DNA of 64,000 nucleotides from UBA6244 sp965140775 (GTDB lineage: Bacteria; Bacteroidota; Bacteroidia; Bacteroidales; F082). Position 1 is the stretch's first letter. Every line of letters starts with the position of its first letter. Made by a program: the position numbers and the translations under genes. Of this stretch, positions 53,633 through 62,784 are shown in pieces. Below the pieces are notes generated by a model, which searched no databases, had not been told where the DNA came from, and was given only the letters and a program-made list of their open reading frames with translations. The stretch spans positions 3,596,001 to 3,660,000 of the forward strand of contig OZ223471.1 of the NCBI GenBank assembly GCA_965140775.1, written 5' to 3'.

Positions 53633-55738
53633 TTAGGAAATTCGTCCCCAGTTGCGTTGCTGTTGGCGCATTTGGAGTAGTTGTGTACGCAGGAGTATAT
53701 TTTTGGGATCGGACAACTGCTCGTCCTGGTCGAGTATTTCTTCGGCCAACTTTCGGGTGAGGGCAATGAGTTCGCCATCTTTGGCCAGGTTGGCGATACG
53801 TAAATCGAGTACGCCCGATTGCTGTGTTCCTTGCATGTCGCCGGGTCCACGCAGTTTCAGGTCGGCTTCGGCAATTTCAAAACCATCATTGCTTTTCACC
53901 ATGATCTCCATGCGCTTGCGACCTTCAGCCGTAAGTTTATAGTCAGACATCAGGATACAATAGGATTGGTCGGCACCCCTGCCCACACGACCCCGCAGCT
54001 GGTGCAACTGCGACAAACCAAAGCGTTCGGCATTTTCGATAACCATCACCGAAGCGTTGGGCACATCCACACCCACCTCTATAACCGTTGTGGATACCAT
54101 GATATCGGTCTTTCCTTCCACAAACCGTTGCATTTCGAAGTCCTTTTCATCGGGTTTCATCCGTCCGTGGAGGACGCTCACCTGGTAATCGGGCAATGGA
54201 AATTCGCGTTGTATGAGCTCAAAACCCTCCATCAAATTTTTTAAATCCAGGTTTTCGGATTCGGAAATGAGCGGATACACGATGTAAATCTGCCTTCCCA
54301 ATTTAATTTGGCTGCGAATGAAACCCATAACATACAACCGTTTTGAGTCGAAATAGTGTACCGTTTTTACGGGCTTACGACCGGGAGGCAACTCGTCAAT
54401 CACCGAAACATCCAAATTTCCATACAGAGTCATGGCCAGCGTACGCGGGATGGGCGTGGCCGTCATGACCAACACATGCGGAAGCACATGACTTTTTTGC
54501 CACAATTTGGCGCGCTGTACCACCCCAAACCTATGCTGCTCGTCGATGACCACAAAGCCCAGGTTTTTAAATTGTACGGTATCTTCAATCACTGCATGTG
54601 TTCCGATTAGGAGTTGCAATTGTCCCTCCAGCAACCGCTGATGGATGTGGGTACGTTGTTTTTTTCGGGTAGTTCCTGTGAGCAGGGCCACCTCAATATC
54701 CATATCGCCCAGAAAATTGGTGATACTTTTAAAATGCTGCATGGCCAATATTTCGGTGGGAGCCATCATACATGCCTGAAACCCATTGTCGATGGCCAGC
54801 AAAATCATCATCAAGGCCACCAGGGTCTTTCCACTGCCCACATCACCCTGCAGCAACCGGTTCATCTGTCGTCCGGTTTTCATATCCATGCGCATTTCTT
54901 TGATCACCCGTTTTTGGGCATTGGTCAGCTCAAAAGGGATATGTTTTTCGTAAAACTCAAGAAAATGGGGACCTACCTGTTCGAAAATTTGTCCTGAAAA
55001 CTTGCGTTGGAGTTTGTTTTTCTGCGTAAGCATATCCAACTGAATATAAAGCAACTCCTCAAACTTGAGTCGTCGCGTGGCATCGGGTATCAGGGAAATA
55101 TCTTCCGGAAAATGGATGTTGACCAATGCCGGGCTTCTGGCCATCAACCCAAACTTATCGATAAGGTATTGAGGCAAATTCTCCCGAATTTGAGATACAG
55201 TTTGATTGAGCAGTTCACGTATCAAGAAACCAATGCCGCGGGAACCCAGCCCCACATTTTTCAATTTTTCGGTGGTGCTGTAAATCCCCTCCAATCGGGG
55301 TCCGGAGATAGCCCGAACTTCACCGGTATCATCTTCCACCTCGGGATGCACCATATTAAACTTGTTCCTGAACACCGATGGCTTTCCAAAAATATAAAAA
55401 GATTTGCCGATAGTAAAATGGTTGACCACCCAACGCAGCCCTCTGAAAAACACCAAATCGATACTTCCGGACGCATCGGCCACGGTAACGGTAACGTAAG
55501 CCGAACGTTTTACGCCACTTTGCTCCACCGATTGCACGCGGGCACGGATTTGAACATAGGCGGTATCGTTGACGATATCACGAATTTGTACCACCTGACT
55601 TTTGTCCACATACCGAAAAGGATAGTAGTTGAGCAAATCGTCGTAAACAGCTATTCCTAACTCCTTTTGAAGCAGCTCGGCCTTTTTGGGGCCCACACCT
55701 TTCAGGTAGGTGATCGGAGTTTGAAAAATATCAGCCAT
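53633..55738 (-). CDS. recG: ATP-dependent DNA helicase RecG
   Basis: A 701-aa branch-migration helicase acting on stalled forks and Holliday junctions. An N-terminal wedge/OB domain (about residues 1-190) precedes the helicase motifs: I GDVGSGKTLVA, Ia APTEILA, II DEQHRFG, III TATPIPRT, VI QLRGRVGRG. The C-terminal TRG region follows. Length fits the family. Separate promoter and stop; not obviously in an operon with pheT. Confidence 0.97.
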   Translation of the reverse strand: MADIFQTPITYLKGVGPKKAELLQKELGIAVYDDLLNYYPFRYVDKSQVVQIRDIVNDTAYVQIRARVQSVEQSGVKRSAYVTVTVADASGSIDLVFFRGLRWVVNHFTIGKSFYIFGKPSVFRNKFNMVHPEVEDDTGEVRAISGPRLEGIYSTTEKLKNVGLGSRGIGFLIRELLNQTVSQIRENLPQYLIDKFGLMARSPALVNIHFPEDISLIPDATRRLKFEELLYIQLDMLTQKNKLQRKFSGQIFEQVGPHFLEFYEKHIPFELTNAQKRVIKEMRMDMKTGRQMNRLLQGDVGSGKTLVALMMILLAIDNGFQACMMAPTEILAMQHFKSITNFLGDMDIEVALLTGTTRKKQRTHIHQRLLEGQLQLLIGTHAVIEDTVQFKNLGFVVIDEQHRFGVVQRAKLWQKSHVLPHVLVMTATPIPRTLAMTLYGNLDVSVIDELPPGRKPVKTVHYFDSKRLYVMGFIRSQIKLGRQIYIVYPLISESENLDLKNLMEGFELIQREFPLPDYQVSVLHGRMKPDEKDFEMQRFVEGKTDIMVSTTVIEVGVDVPNASVMVIENAERFGLSQLHQLRGRVGRGADQSYCILMSDYKLTAEGRKRMEIMVKSNDGFEIAEADLKLRGPGDMQGTQQSGVLDLRIANLAKDGELIALTRKLAEEILDQDEQLSDPKNILLRTQLLQMRQQQRNWGRIS

Positions 55739-55762
55739 TTATTCAATCAAAAGGTTAACAAG

Positions 55763-55770
55763 CAAAGTTA
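55763..55770 (-). promoter_or_regulatory. -7 promoter element of recG
   Basis: TAACTTTG on the minus strand matches TAnnTTTG, 24 bp before the ATG at 55738. Confidence 0.6.
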
Positions 55771-55806
55771 GGGATAATCTTGTCAGGTAAACCCTGAAAA
55801 AAGTCG

Positions 55807-55837
55807 AAAAAAAAACTCCCCGAAGTTGGGGAGTTTT
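55807..55837 (-). terminator. Rho-independent terminator of gldKLMN
   Basis: On the minus strand, AAAACTCCCC pairs with GGGGAGTTTT (10-bp stem, 6-nt loop), followed by a T run. It begins 19 bp beyond the gldN stop at 55857. Confidence 0.9.
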
Positions 55838-55856
55838 GCGTGAGTTATGATTTGTC

Positions 55857-56705
55857 CTAGTACTGCCAGAGGTCTTCCTCAAAGCGGAACATTTCACGTT
55901 TGATACGTTCAGATTCCAATAAGGCATCCACTCCGGTGGCATAGGCATTGATTCGGCGATCGTAAACGTTTTGCTCTTTGTAGATATAACTATCGAACAA
56001 GCGTTTCCAGAACACCTCATCGTAGGTGAGGCGCATGGCCGAGTTGAATTCGTTGAATACCAATGCCTGAGCCAACACTTCCCTGGCCTGAGCATAGCTG
56101 ATCCAGAACATGGGCTCGGTTACTTCCTGACCGTCGCGTTCCTTTATCATCACAGGACAAAGGGCAATGATGCGCACCATCATCTGACTGCGTTGTTTAT
56201 CAAAATACCAGTCTTCTTTCACCCTCAACCTCATCACCTTGGTGGGATCGAAACTGGTGATAATCACCGTATCGTATTCCTCGTAAGGAGGATAGGGACG
56301 ACGACCCATTTGGTGCAGGGTATCCGTTTGCCGTCCTACTATTTCGTTGTAGGTGATGGGAACCAGCAACTCATCGGTATTGGACAGGTCGTAAGCGGTA
56401 AAATGACCACCTTCCTTCAATGCATCAAGAATGACCATGATGAACGACTTCCAATTTTGTTGTGGATCGAGGGGGTAATAGAATCTTTGGTTAAACTTTT
56501 GCCTAAAATCAATTTCTCTCCAGAGCCGTTTCGACCACATCACGTCGGCCTTACGAATGGTAGGAAAGGGAATTGGTTTTACATCCACACTCCACGATTC
56601 TTCGGGGAAAAGCCCATCAACAGGGGCTTCATCGATGATCTGTGCTACCGAAGAAACGGAGAGCAGCATGGAGAATGCGAATATGGCAACAAACAATTTT
56701 TTCAT
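55857..56705 (-). CDS. gldN: T9SS/gliding protein GldN (PorN)
   Basis: A 282-aa secreted protein with an N-terminal signal peptide (VSSVAQ). GldN/PorN forms a ring with GldK at the outer membrane/periplasm side of the type IX secretion system. Motifs: DVMWSKRLWREIDFRQKFNQ, YPLDPQQNWKSFIMVILDAL, SAMRLTYDEVFWKRLFDSYI. Last gene of the operon, 13 bp from gldM, and followed by a terminator. Confidence 0.92.
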   Translation of the reverse strand: MKKLFVAIFAFSMLLSVSSVAQIIDEAPVDGLFPEESWSVDVKPIPFPTIRKADVMWSKRLWREIDFRQKFNQRFYYPLDPQQNWKSFIMVILDALKEGGHFTAYDLSNTDELLVPITYNEIVGRQTDTLHQMGRRPYPPYEEYDTVIITSFDPTKVMRLRVKEDWYFDKQRSQMMVRIIALCPVMIKERDGQEVTEPMFWISYAQAREVLAQALVFNEFNSAMRLTYDEVFWKRLFDSYIYKEQNVYDRRINAYATGVDALLESERIKREMFRFEEDLWQY

Positions 56706-56718
56706 CCTGTACAGTATT

Positions 56719-58365
56719 TTATTTAAGTTCTAAGTTCACGGGGTTGAGTGCCCTGATGGTTCCATCGGGTCCCTGTGATTGGATATTTTCAAAGAAGAAT
56801 TTCTGCTTCGACTTACCATTTTTAATCAAGTTAACCACTTCAGGGGTAAATTGGTTTCCACGGATATTTTTTGGAATAAAGTCACCGTTGATAATGGTAG
56901 CGAAGGTGTAGGAGGTTACGATAAAATACAAATCGAAGTTAAAGTCTTCCATGTTGGGAATAATGGCGCCGGAGGCGAGCAGTACGTTTTTGTCGATGGT
57001 ACCACCGGTTTGACCTGCGATTTCGGCGATGGGATCGGGAACACGTTTCACACGAAATTCCGAAGAACCCAATTGCAGCACTTTTCCGTCGATTTCGGCG
57101 GTTGCGCTTACAGTGGCAATACTTTTTCCGGTTGGTTTTTTATCGATGCGTACAATCCAGTCATTGGATTTGGGGTCTTTTTTCAATATACCGGTACTGA
57201 TGACGGGACGAATTTTATCCTGCGGCAAACCGGGAGAAGAAATGGAAACAGGGTTGTCCACACCAATGTAGAACACGTTCATTTTGAGGGGAGCCACCGT
57301 AAGTGCAGGAGGAGCTACAATATATTCCCCACTGTAATCGTAGGTTTTAATGATGCCTGTTCCAGGCTCACGCATAATGATTTCACCGGCATAACGCTGC
57401 AAACCCTCGGCGTTGGTTGGGAACTCCAGGTTGATAACTCCACTTTCACCTTTAACAAGGGTTGCACGATTCATGTTTGCTTCAGTAACTTCAGTTACAC
57501 CTTGCAGCACACGACTTTCGAGTGCTGTTTTTGAATCATAGGCAGCTACGAGCACCTCGGCTTCATATTTTTGACCTTTGAATACATAGGTGCTTTTGGG
57601 AATCACTTTTGCGGCCACGTTATCAAATTTAAAGTCCTTTTCGGTCACCTGCGCATACAGGTAGTTCAAAGAGTTGAACTGTGCAGAGCGCACCTCGGCA
57701 ATAATTTTGTTAACGATGGTAATGTCGGCAGCGAGGATAGTATGAAAGAAGTTGTGCATTTCCCAATCCTGACGTTGACCATCGGCATTTCGGTAAACGC
57801 CATCAGTTCTAAGGCCAATTTTATCAGAATCCTCGGGTAAATCCATGGCACTGAGCACCACATCACGAAACTCTTTCATTTTGGCGGAAAGCACATAGGC
57901 CTCACCATTTTTGGTTCCCACCATGTAGCGGGTAGTTTCGTTGTATTTATCCTTGGTGCCAACAGCTTTCAGATCCAACGTCTTTTTGGCCACACCATTG
58001 ATAATGGTATCAGAATAGTACAAATTCATGACTTCCGCCGAATCTTTACGTTCGGCTTCCACCACCAAATGAAATTTCAAACGTTCGAGATAAGCCAGAA
58101 ACTTTTCAGCTTCGGCCTGCACTGTTTGGGCTTTTTCCCAATAGGGGCCCACTTTGGTTTTATTCAAGTTATATTGCCCCTCGAATTTGGCATATGATTC
58201 GGCCACTTTTGCTGCAACACTTTCGTTGGTAGTTTCCATGGATTTGTTCACAATCAGGAACGCATCCAGAATTTCCTTCGAAACGTTAAGCGCCAGCAAT
58301 GCCGTGAGTACCAAGTACATCATGGAAATCATTTTCTGCCGTGGGGTTTCTTTATATCCAGCCAT
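56719..58365 (-). CDS. gldM: T9SS motor protein GldM (PorM)
   Basis: A 548-aa inner-membrane protein with one N-terminal membrane helix (MISMMYLVLTALLALNVS) and a long periplasmic part of four Ig-like domains (about residues 40-548; APPALTVAPLKMNVFYIGVDNPVSI; QLGSSEFRVKRVPDP). With GldL it forms the proton-driven rotary motor that powers T9SS and gliding. The gap to gldL is 53 bp. Confidence 0.96.
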   Translation of the reverse strand: MAGYKETPRQKMISMMYLVLTALLALNVSKEILDAFLIVNKSMETTNESVAAKVAESYAKFEGQYNLNKTKVGPYWEKAQTVQAEAEKFLAYLERLKFHLVVEAERKDSAEVMNLYYSDTIINGVAKKTLDLKAVGTKDKYNETTRYMVGTKNGEAYVLSAKMKEFRDVVLSAMDLPEDSDKIGLRTDGVYRNADGQRQDWEMHNFFHTILAADITIVNKIIAEVRSAQFNSLNYLYAQVTEKDFKFDNVAAKVIPKSTYVFKGQKYEAEVLVAAYDSKTALESRVLQGVTEVTEANMNRATLVKGESGVINLEFPTNAEGLQRYAGEIIMREPGTGIIKTYDYSGEYIVAPPALTVAPLKMNVFYIGVDNPVSISSPGLPQDKIRPVISTGILKKDPKSNDWIVRIDKKPTGKSIATVSATAEIDGKVLQLGSSEFRVKRVPDPIAEIAGQTGGTIDKNVLLASGAIIPNMEDFNFDLYFIVTSYTFATIINGDFIPKNIRGNQFTPEVVNLIKNGKSKQKFFFENIQSQGPDGTIRALNPVNLELK

Positions 58366-58418
58366 TTTTAATTATTTTTTTTATGGAAAAATCCGTTAAT
58401 ACACACGTTGATTTGGTG

Positions 58419-59420
58419 TTAACCGTTCATGTTCATGGCAGAAAGCATGTTGCCATAAACCTTATTCAGTGAACTCATACGTTGTGTCAGGGTTTCCATC
58501 TGACCGGAGAATTCGGCGGTTGATGAAGCGGATTGCTCAAGTTTGTTGAGGAATTCGTTCATGGTACCTTGTAATTTTTCAGAAGATTCGAGCGCCTTGT
58601 TACTACCTTGCAATTGAATTTCGTAAATGGCATTGAGTGCAGACAGGTTTTCGGCGATCTTTCTGAGTTGTTCGTTGTAAGCACCACCTTCGAGGGCTGT
58701 GAAGTCGAGAGCAGAAACTGATTTTGCCAGCAGGTCGGCTGATTTTTCGTAGCTGTCGGCCAAACTTTGAGCTGATTCGGTAGCAGCTTTTACAGTACCG
58801 GCAAATACTTCGGTGGTAACGGCATCGCGTTTCATGGTGTCGGCAACTTCTTCATATGCACCGGCCAAAATGGCGGCTCCGTCGCTCACCTTTTTCACGT
58901 TATTGGCGTAATCGCCTGCAGCTTCCACATCTTTGTCAATTACCATACCCAGTTGTTGGGCAGAACCGGCGGCTGTTTTCATGTTTTTGTAGAATTCTTC
59001 TGAAACTACTGATGCTTCGGTAAAGGTATTCAGTTTGGTGGCGTTGTCAGAAAGTTTTTCCATACCCTGTCCGAGTCTGTCGATGGCCTTTTGATCTATT
59101 TGCGCCTTTTCCAACATTTCGTTCAAACGTTCGGCGGGAGATTTGCTTTTGGAGAGTTCCTTATCTTTTACGCTACCATACATACCGGCCAATTCAGGAT
59201 AAACGAGGCTCCAATCGGGTTCGATAAACGGGGGTTCAAAAGCAGAGAGAAAGAATATGAGCGCTTCGGTACCCAGCCCTATAATCAGCATTTCATCGGC
59301 ACCTTCGTAGTGGTTAATTTTAAACAATGCGCCAATCAATACGACGGTTGCACCCCAGCCGTATACGAAACTCATCACTCTTTTATACTTCCTTGATTTT
59401 ACAAAACTAAATAAGCCCAT
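58419..59420 (-). CDS. gldL: T9SS motor protein GldL (PorL)
   Basis: A 333-aa inner-membrane protein. Two helices (VMSFVYGWGATVVLIGALF and MLIIGLGTEALIFFLSAF) carry the conserved Glu in LGTEALIFF that is implicated in proton flow in the GldLM motor. The rest (about residues 80-333) is a long cytoplasmic coiled coil. Longer than flavobacterial GldL (about 215 aa) and closer to Porphyromonas PorL. Confidence 0.95.
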   Translation of the reverse strand: MGLFSFVKSRKYKRVMSFVYGWGATVVLIGALFKINHYEGADEMLIIGLGTEALIFFLSAFEPPFIEPDWSLVYPELAGMYGSVKDKELSKSKSPAERLNEMLEKAQIDQKAIDRLGQGMEKLSDNATKLNTFTEASVVSEEFYKNMKTAAGSAQQLGMVIDKDVEAAGDYANNVKKVSDGAAILAGAYEEVADTMKRDAVTTEVFAGTVKAATESAQSLADSYEKSADLLAKSVSALDFTALEGGAYNEQLRKIAENLSALNAIYEIQLQGSNKALESSEKLQGTMNEFLNKLEQSASSTAEFSGQMETLTQRMSSLNKVYGNMLSAMNMNG

Positions 59421-59459
59421 GACTTTTTTCTTTTAAATGTTGGATTTGTGGTTGAACTG

Positions 59460-60830
59460 TTAATTATAAATTCTTGATGCTTTATTTGGGTTGTCTCCTT
59501 TGTTTCTTCCCAGGTAAGGCTGAATGGTGCGGAATCCGATGTAGGATTTTGAGGTATCCTGATATTCGAACGCACGGGTAGTTACCTCCAGATAGTAGGC
59601 AATATCTTTCCACGAACCACCTCTGATTACTTTACGTTTCATCACGGCAGGATCGTCTTCTTTTGCATTGTAAGTATAGTTGGGGTTCATGTCCCAGGTA
59701 AAGTTGTAGGACGATGGATCGTAGGCGCTGTTAGTCCATTCGGCCACATTACCAGCCATATCATACAATCCCCAGTCGTTGGGAGGATAGTGAGCAGCAA
59801 TAACGGTTCGCAGACCACCATCGCCGATATAGTTACCCCTTTCGGGTTTAAAGTTGGCAAGGAAGCAACCTTTTTCGTTGCGGGTATAGGGACCTCCCCA
59901 TGGGTAGGGATTGAGGGCATAACCACCACGGGCAGCCCATTCCCATTCGGCTTCGGTAGGCAGACGGAATTCGGCCAACGCCACTTCACCTTTTTTGGAA
60001 CGCAGGTGTGAGTTGAGGTATTCTGTTCTCCACACACAGAAAGCGCGGGCTTGTTTCCAGTTCACGCCAACTACGGGATAGTTATCGTAAGCAGGATGCC
60101 AGAAATATTTCTCGGTCATAGGATCGTTGAAAGAATAGGTATAATCGTGAATCCATGCCAGCGTATCGGGATAAACGGCAATGGTTTCTTTACGCACATA
60201 TACCGAACGGTCGCGCAAACCCTGGGGGCGGTTAGCCAAACCGGCATTGCGGTAGTCGGCATCTTCCGAGAAATCTTTTTTTGCAGCAGCATGCAAGTCA
60301 ACCCAGTAGTACTCATACATAAGTTTACGGGTATCGATTTCTTTACGACGGAAAAAACGTTCGTGTTCGGGAAGATACATATCTTCGAGCACATCGCGAA
60401 CGTCCTGATCTTCACTATTCCATTCGATGTCGGTCTTCCAGTTGAGATATGGAGGATCGTACACTTCACCTGTTTTTTCATTTTCTTCAATCAGGTACTC
60501 TTCCGGACGCACATCACCCAGCATGGTGCGGGCAATGGAGTCGCGTACCCAATTGACGAACATACGATACTTGTCGTTGGTGATTTCGGTTTCGTCCATA
60601 TAAAAAGCCGATACAGAAATGGTTTTGGGCTGTATTAAATTGCTATGCGTGAGGTCTTCTTCGCCAGCGCCCATGGTGTAACTACCTTGCGGAACAAACA
60701 CCATTCCATAGGGATCGGGTTGATAAAACGGTTTGGAATTTTTACGGGTTCCAACTAGTTCGCCGTTTCCTGAGTTGCTGCAACTACCCAGTAATACAAT
60801 AGCCAACAGGTATAAAATCAGTCGTTTCAT
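59460..60830 (-). CDS. gldK: T9SS lipoprotein GldK (PorK)
   Basis: A 456-aa lipoprotein (VLLGSC, Cys about 17) with an FGE-sulfatase-like fold: FVPQGSYTMGAGEED, YPVVGVNWKQARAFCVWRTEYL, RLPTEAEWEWAARGGYALNPYPWGG, VAEWTNSAYDPSSYNF, VIRGGSWKD. It builds the outer-membrane ring of the T9SS with GldN. The gene has its own consensus -7 box, so gldKLMN can be transcribed apart from the porP-like gene. Confidence 0.96.
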   Translation of the reverse strand: MKRLILYLLAIVLLGSCSNSGNGELVGTRKNSKPFYQPDPYGMVFVPQGSYTMGAGEEDLTHSNLIQPKTISVSAFYMDETEITNDKYRMFVNWVRDSIARTMLGDVRPEEYLIEENEKTGEVYDPPYLNWKTDIEWNSEDQDVRDVLEDMYLPEHERFFRRKEIDTRKLMYEYYWVDLHAAAKKDFSEDADYRNAGLANRPQGLRDRSVYVRKETIAVYPDTLAWIHDYTYSFNDPMTEKYFWHPAYDNYPVVGVNWKQARAFCVWRTEYLNSHLRSKKGEVALAEFRLPTEAEWEWAARGGYALNPYPWGGPYTRNEKGCFLANFKPERGNYIGDGGLRTVIAAHYPPNDWGLYDMAGNVAEWTNSAYDPSSYNFTWDMNPNYTYNAKEDDPAVMKRKVIRGGSWKDIAYYLEVTTRAFEYQDTSKSYIGFRTIQPYLGRNKGDNPNKASRIYN

Positions 60831-60887
60831 TATTTGAATTTTGATTTATGTCGATTTTTTTCCTTTTTCTTTTTATTTTCAGGTGGC

Positions 60888-60895
60888 CAAAAGTA
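60888..60895 (-). promoter_or_regulatory. -7 promoter element of gldKLMN
   Basis: TACTTTTG on the minus strand matches TAnnTTTG, 57 bp before the gldK ATG. Confidence 0.55.
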
Positions 60896-60945
60896 GAAAA
60901 ATAAGTTCATCATTTCACACTCGACCGTTATTTTTGCGTTCGCCG

Positions 60946-61899
60946 TTATAAATATCTCGTGTTTTTATAACTCGTCTGCGATTTATCACCCTGTATTTTA
61001 AAACAATAACTTAAACTAACTTCATGACTTCCAGGCACTCCCAAAGTCATGGTATTTACATCGTAGGAGTACCCGATTCCAAAATCTTTAAAGCGCATTC
61101 CTATCAACACGCCCACGGATTCCTGAAAACGATAATTAAGTCCTCCCCAGAACTTTGCATTGTAATTAACGATAGCACCTAAATTATATTGTGTGGATAC
61201 CAAATCGCTTTGAATGAGGAATGAAGGCTGAATTTCAAATCGTTGGTCGCCGGGCATAAAAAAGTTGTATCCGCCGGTGATGTAAAAGGTGCGATCGGTA
61301 GATATTTGTCCATCGCCTTGGTCAGACAATTTGATAAAAGTAGATTTTATTATGTTGGTTACCGACACGCCAAGATAATAATTGTCTGCTGACTTAAAAT
61401 ACAAACCTGCATTGGCATCAAAACGCATATCGCCCTGAGAGCTTTTTAGGATTACGGGGTCGTCGTCCACATATCTGTACTTACTTCCGTCGATGGTTCT
61501 GTTTTTGAGATCGATGCCAACACCAATGCCCAGAGTTCCGAAGGATAGTTCCGCATGATAGGAATACCCCAACACCACACTGATATCGCTCCAGTTATAG
61601 GTAGCTTTATCCTGAATAATGGCTCCGCCAAAACCGCCATGCAAAAATTTGATGGGCGTATCGGCAGTAACGAGATAATCTTCGGGAGCGGCATTTTCAC
61701 CGTTTTCGTAATCTTTAAAACCGGCCCATTGCTGCCTCGAAATACCATTGATACAAATCCCCTCGCGCATACCTGCATAAGCCGGATTGTACAACATCGT
61801 AGCACCGCGGTAATGTGTAAACTGCGGTGCTTGTTGTGCCTGCATGCCTACAGTAGCAAGCAAAAGCACAAGAATGGATATGTGGGTAAATCGTTGTTT
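60946..61899 (-). CDS. porP: PorP/SprF-family type IX secretion outer-membrane protein
   Basis: A PorP/SprF-like beta-barrel that works with the T9SS as an outer-membrane factor. Hallmarks: the N-terminal QAPQFTHYRGATMLYNPAYAGMREG and the C-terminal GLNYRFQESVGVLIGMRFKDFGIGYSYDV. The start is not clear: a TTG at 61899 begins the signal peptide (LKQRFTHISILVLLLATVGMQAQ), while ATG 62019 would add 40 residues before it. A TATACTTTAG box at about 61922 favours the shorter form. It is the usual first gene before gldK in the phylum. Confidence 0.9.
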   Translation of the reverse strand, partial: KQRFTHISILVLLLATVGMQAQQAPQFTHYRGATMLYNPAYAGMREGICINGISRQQWAGFKDYENGENAAPEDYLVTADTPIKFLHGGFGGAIIQDKATYNWSDISVVLGYSYHAELSFGTLGIGVGIDLKNRTIDGSKYRYVDDDPVILKSSQGDMRFDANAGLYFKSADNYYLGVSVTNIIKSTFIKLSDQGDGQISTDRTFYITGGYNFFMPGDQRFEIQPSFLIQSDLVSTQYNLGAIVNYNAKFWGGLNYRFQESVGVLIGMRFKDFGIGYSYDVNTMTLGVPGSHEVSLSYCFKIQGDKSQTSYKNTRYL

Positions 61900-62018
61900 C
61901 AAGTTACTTATTAATGAACTGCTAAAGTATAAATTTTCCTTGTAATAACTCCTGATTACCACGAATTGTTGCCCTATTGACAGCGTTTTTCCGAAAACGG
62001 TTGCAAAACTCAAGCTCA

Positions 62019-62585
62019 TTATACAGGTCGTGTTAGATTAAAGTTACTAATCTGCTGATACATAGGTCCGGCAGGAAGCAGTATACTCCGGTACAGGAAG
62101 GCTTCGCGGATGTTAATTGTTTGTTGAAAACTAAATCGAAATTCATCCACCACCTTTTGGAAGTATTTTTTGTTTTCCAAAGATTTGATTCGGCCCAGAG
62201 ACAGGTGTGGTACAAAATTTTGACGGTCTTTGAGGAATCCTCCCTCATGTAATCCGTCGATGACAGCATGACCCAATTGAGCCAAAGGTTCAGGATTGGA
62301 AGTGCCAAGCCAGATGACTTTGGGCTGATAAGAACTTCCGAAAATTCCCAGATGATCCAGATGCACTTCGAAGGGAGCGAATTGGGAGAACACCTTATAT
62401 AATATGGTGTGAATGTGTGGAATACTTTCGTTGGGTGTAGGGCCGAGAAACTTGAGGGTGATATGCATGACCGATGGCTCCACCCAGGTGATGCGGTTGA
62501 GCACCAGCTTACGTCGGAATTCAAGATAGTTTGAAACAAACTGCTGATCCGGAACAACTTTTACGGCAACGAATAATCTTTTCAT
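62019..62585 (-). CDS. thpR: RNA 2',3'-cyclic phosphodiesterase (LigT/ThpR family)
   Basis: A 188-aa enzyme of the 2H family, opening 2',3'-cyclic RNA ends. The two His motifs are HITLKFLG (about residue 41) and HLSLGRIKS (about 127). Start at ATG 62585 (MKRLFVAVKVV), with a perfect -7 box only 11 bp upstream, so the 5' leader is very short; ATG 62594 adds three residues. The stop touches the longer porP start. Confidence 0.93.
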   Translation of the reverse strand: MKRLFVAVKVVPDQQFVSNYLEFRRKLVLNRITWVEPSVMHITLKFLGPTPNESIPHIHTILYKVFSQFAPFEVHLDHLGIFGSSYQPKVIWLGTSNPEPLAQLGHAVIDGLHEGGFLKDRQNFVPHLSLGRIKSLENKKYFQKVVDEFRFSFQQTINIREAFLYRSILLPAGPMYQQISNFNLTRPV

Positions 62586-62596
62586 AAAAAACACGA

Positions 62597-62604
62597 CAAA
62601 AGTA
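62597..62604 (-). promoter_or_regulatory. -7 promoter element of thpR
   Basis: TACTTTTG on the minus strand matches TAnnTTTG, 11 bp before the ATG. It is divergent from the tRNA promoter. Confidence 0.6.
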
Positions 62605-62627
62605 GGAAGATATTTACAAAAAACTAT

Positions 62628-62635
62628 TACATTTG
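62628..62635 (+). promoter_or_regulatory. -7 promoter element of tRNA-Ala
   Basis: TACATTTG matches TAnnTTTG, 33 bp before the mature tRNA 5' end. Confidence 0.55.
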
Positions 62636-62668
62636 CAGCCTCAAATCTGAGAACAGTTCATACAAGTA

Positions 62669-62742
62669 GGGGGATTAGCTCAGTTGGCTAGAGCGTTTGA
62701 CTGGCAGTCAAAAGGTCAGCGGTTCGATTCCGCTATTCTCCA
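62669..62742 (+). tRNA. tRNA-Ala (anticodon GGC)
   Basis: A full cloverleaf is visible: acceptor GGGGGAT pairs with ATTCTCC (with two G-U pairs), D arm AGCTCAGTTGGCTAGAGC, anticodon arm TTTGA-CTGGCAG-TCAAA with anticodon GGC, T arm AGCGG-TTCGATT-CCGCT. The CCA end is not encoded. Confidence 0.95.
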
Positions 62743-62753
62743 CGCTAAAAATC

Positions 62754-62784
62754 AAGGCTTTGCAGAAATGTGAAGCCTTTTTTG
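62754..62784 (+). terminator. Terminator of the tRNA gene
   Basis: AAGGCTT (62754-62760) pairs with AAGCCTT (62773-62779), followed by a T run, 11 bp after the tRNA end. Confidence 0.75.
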
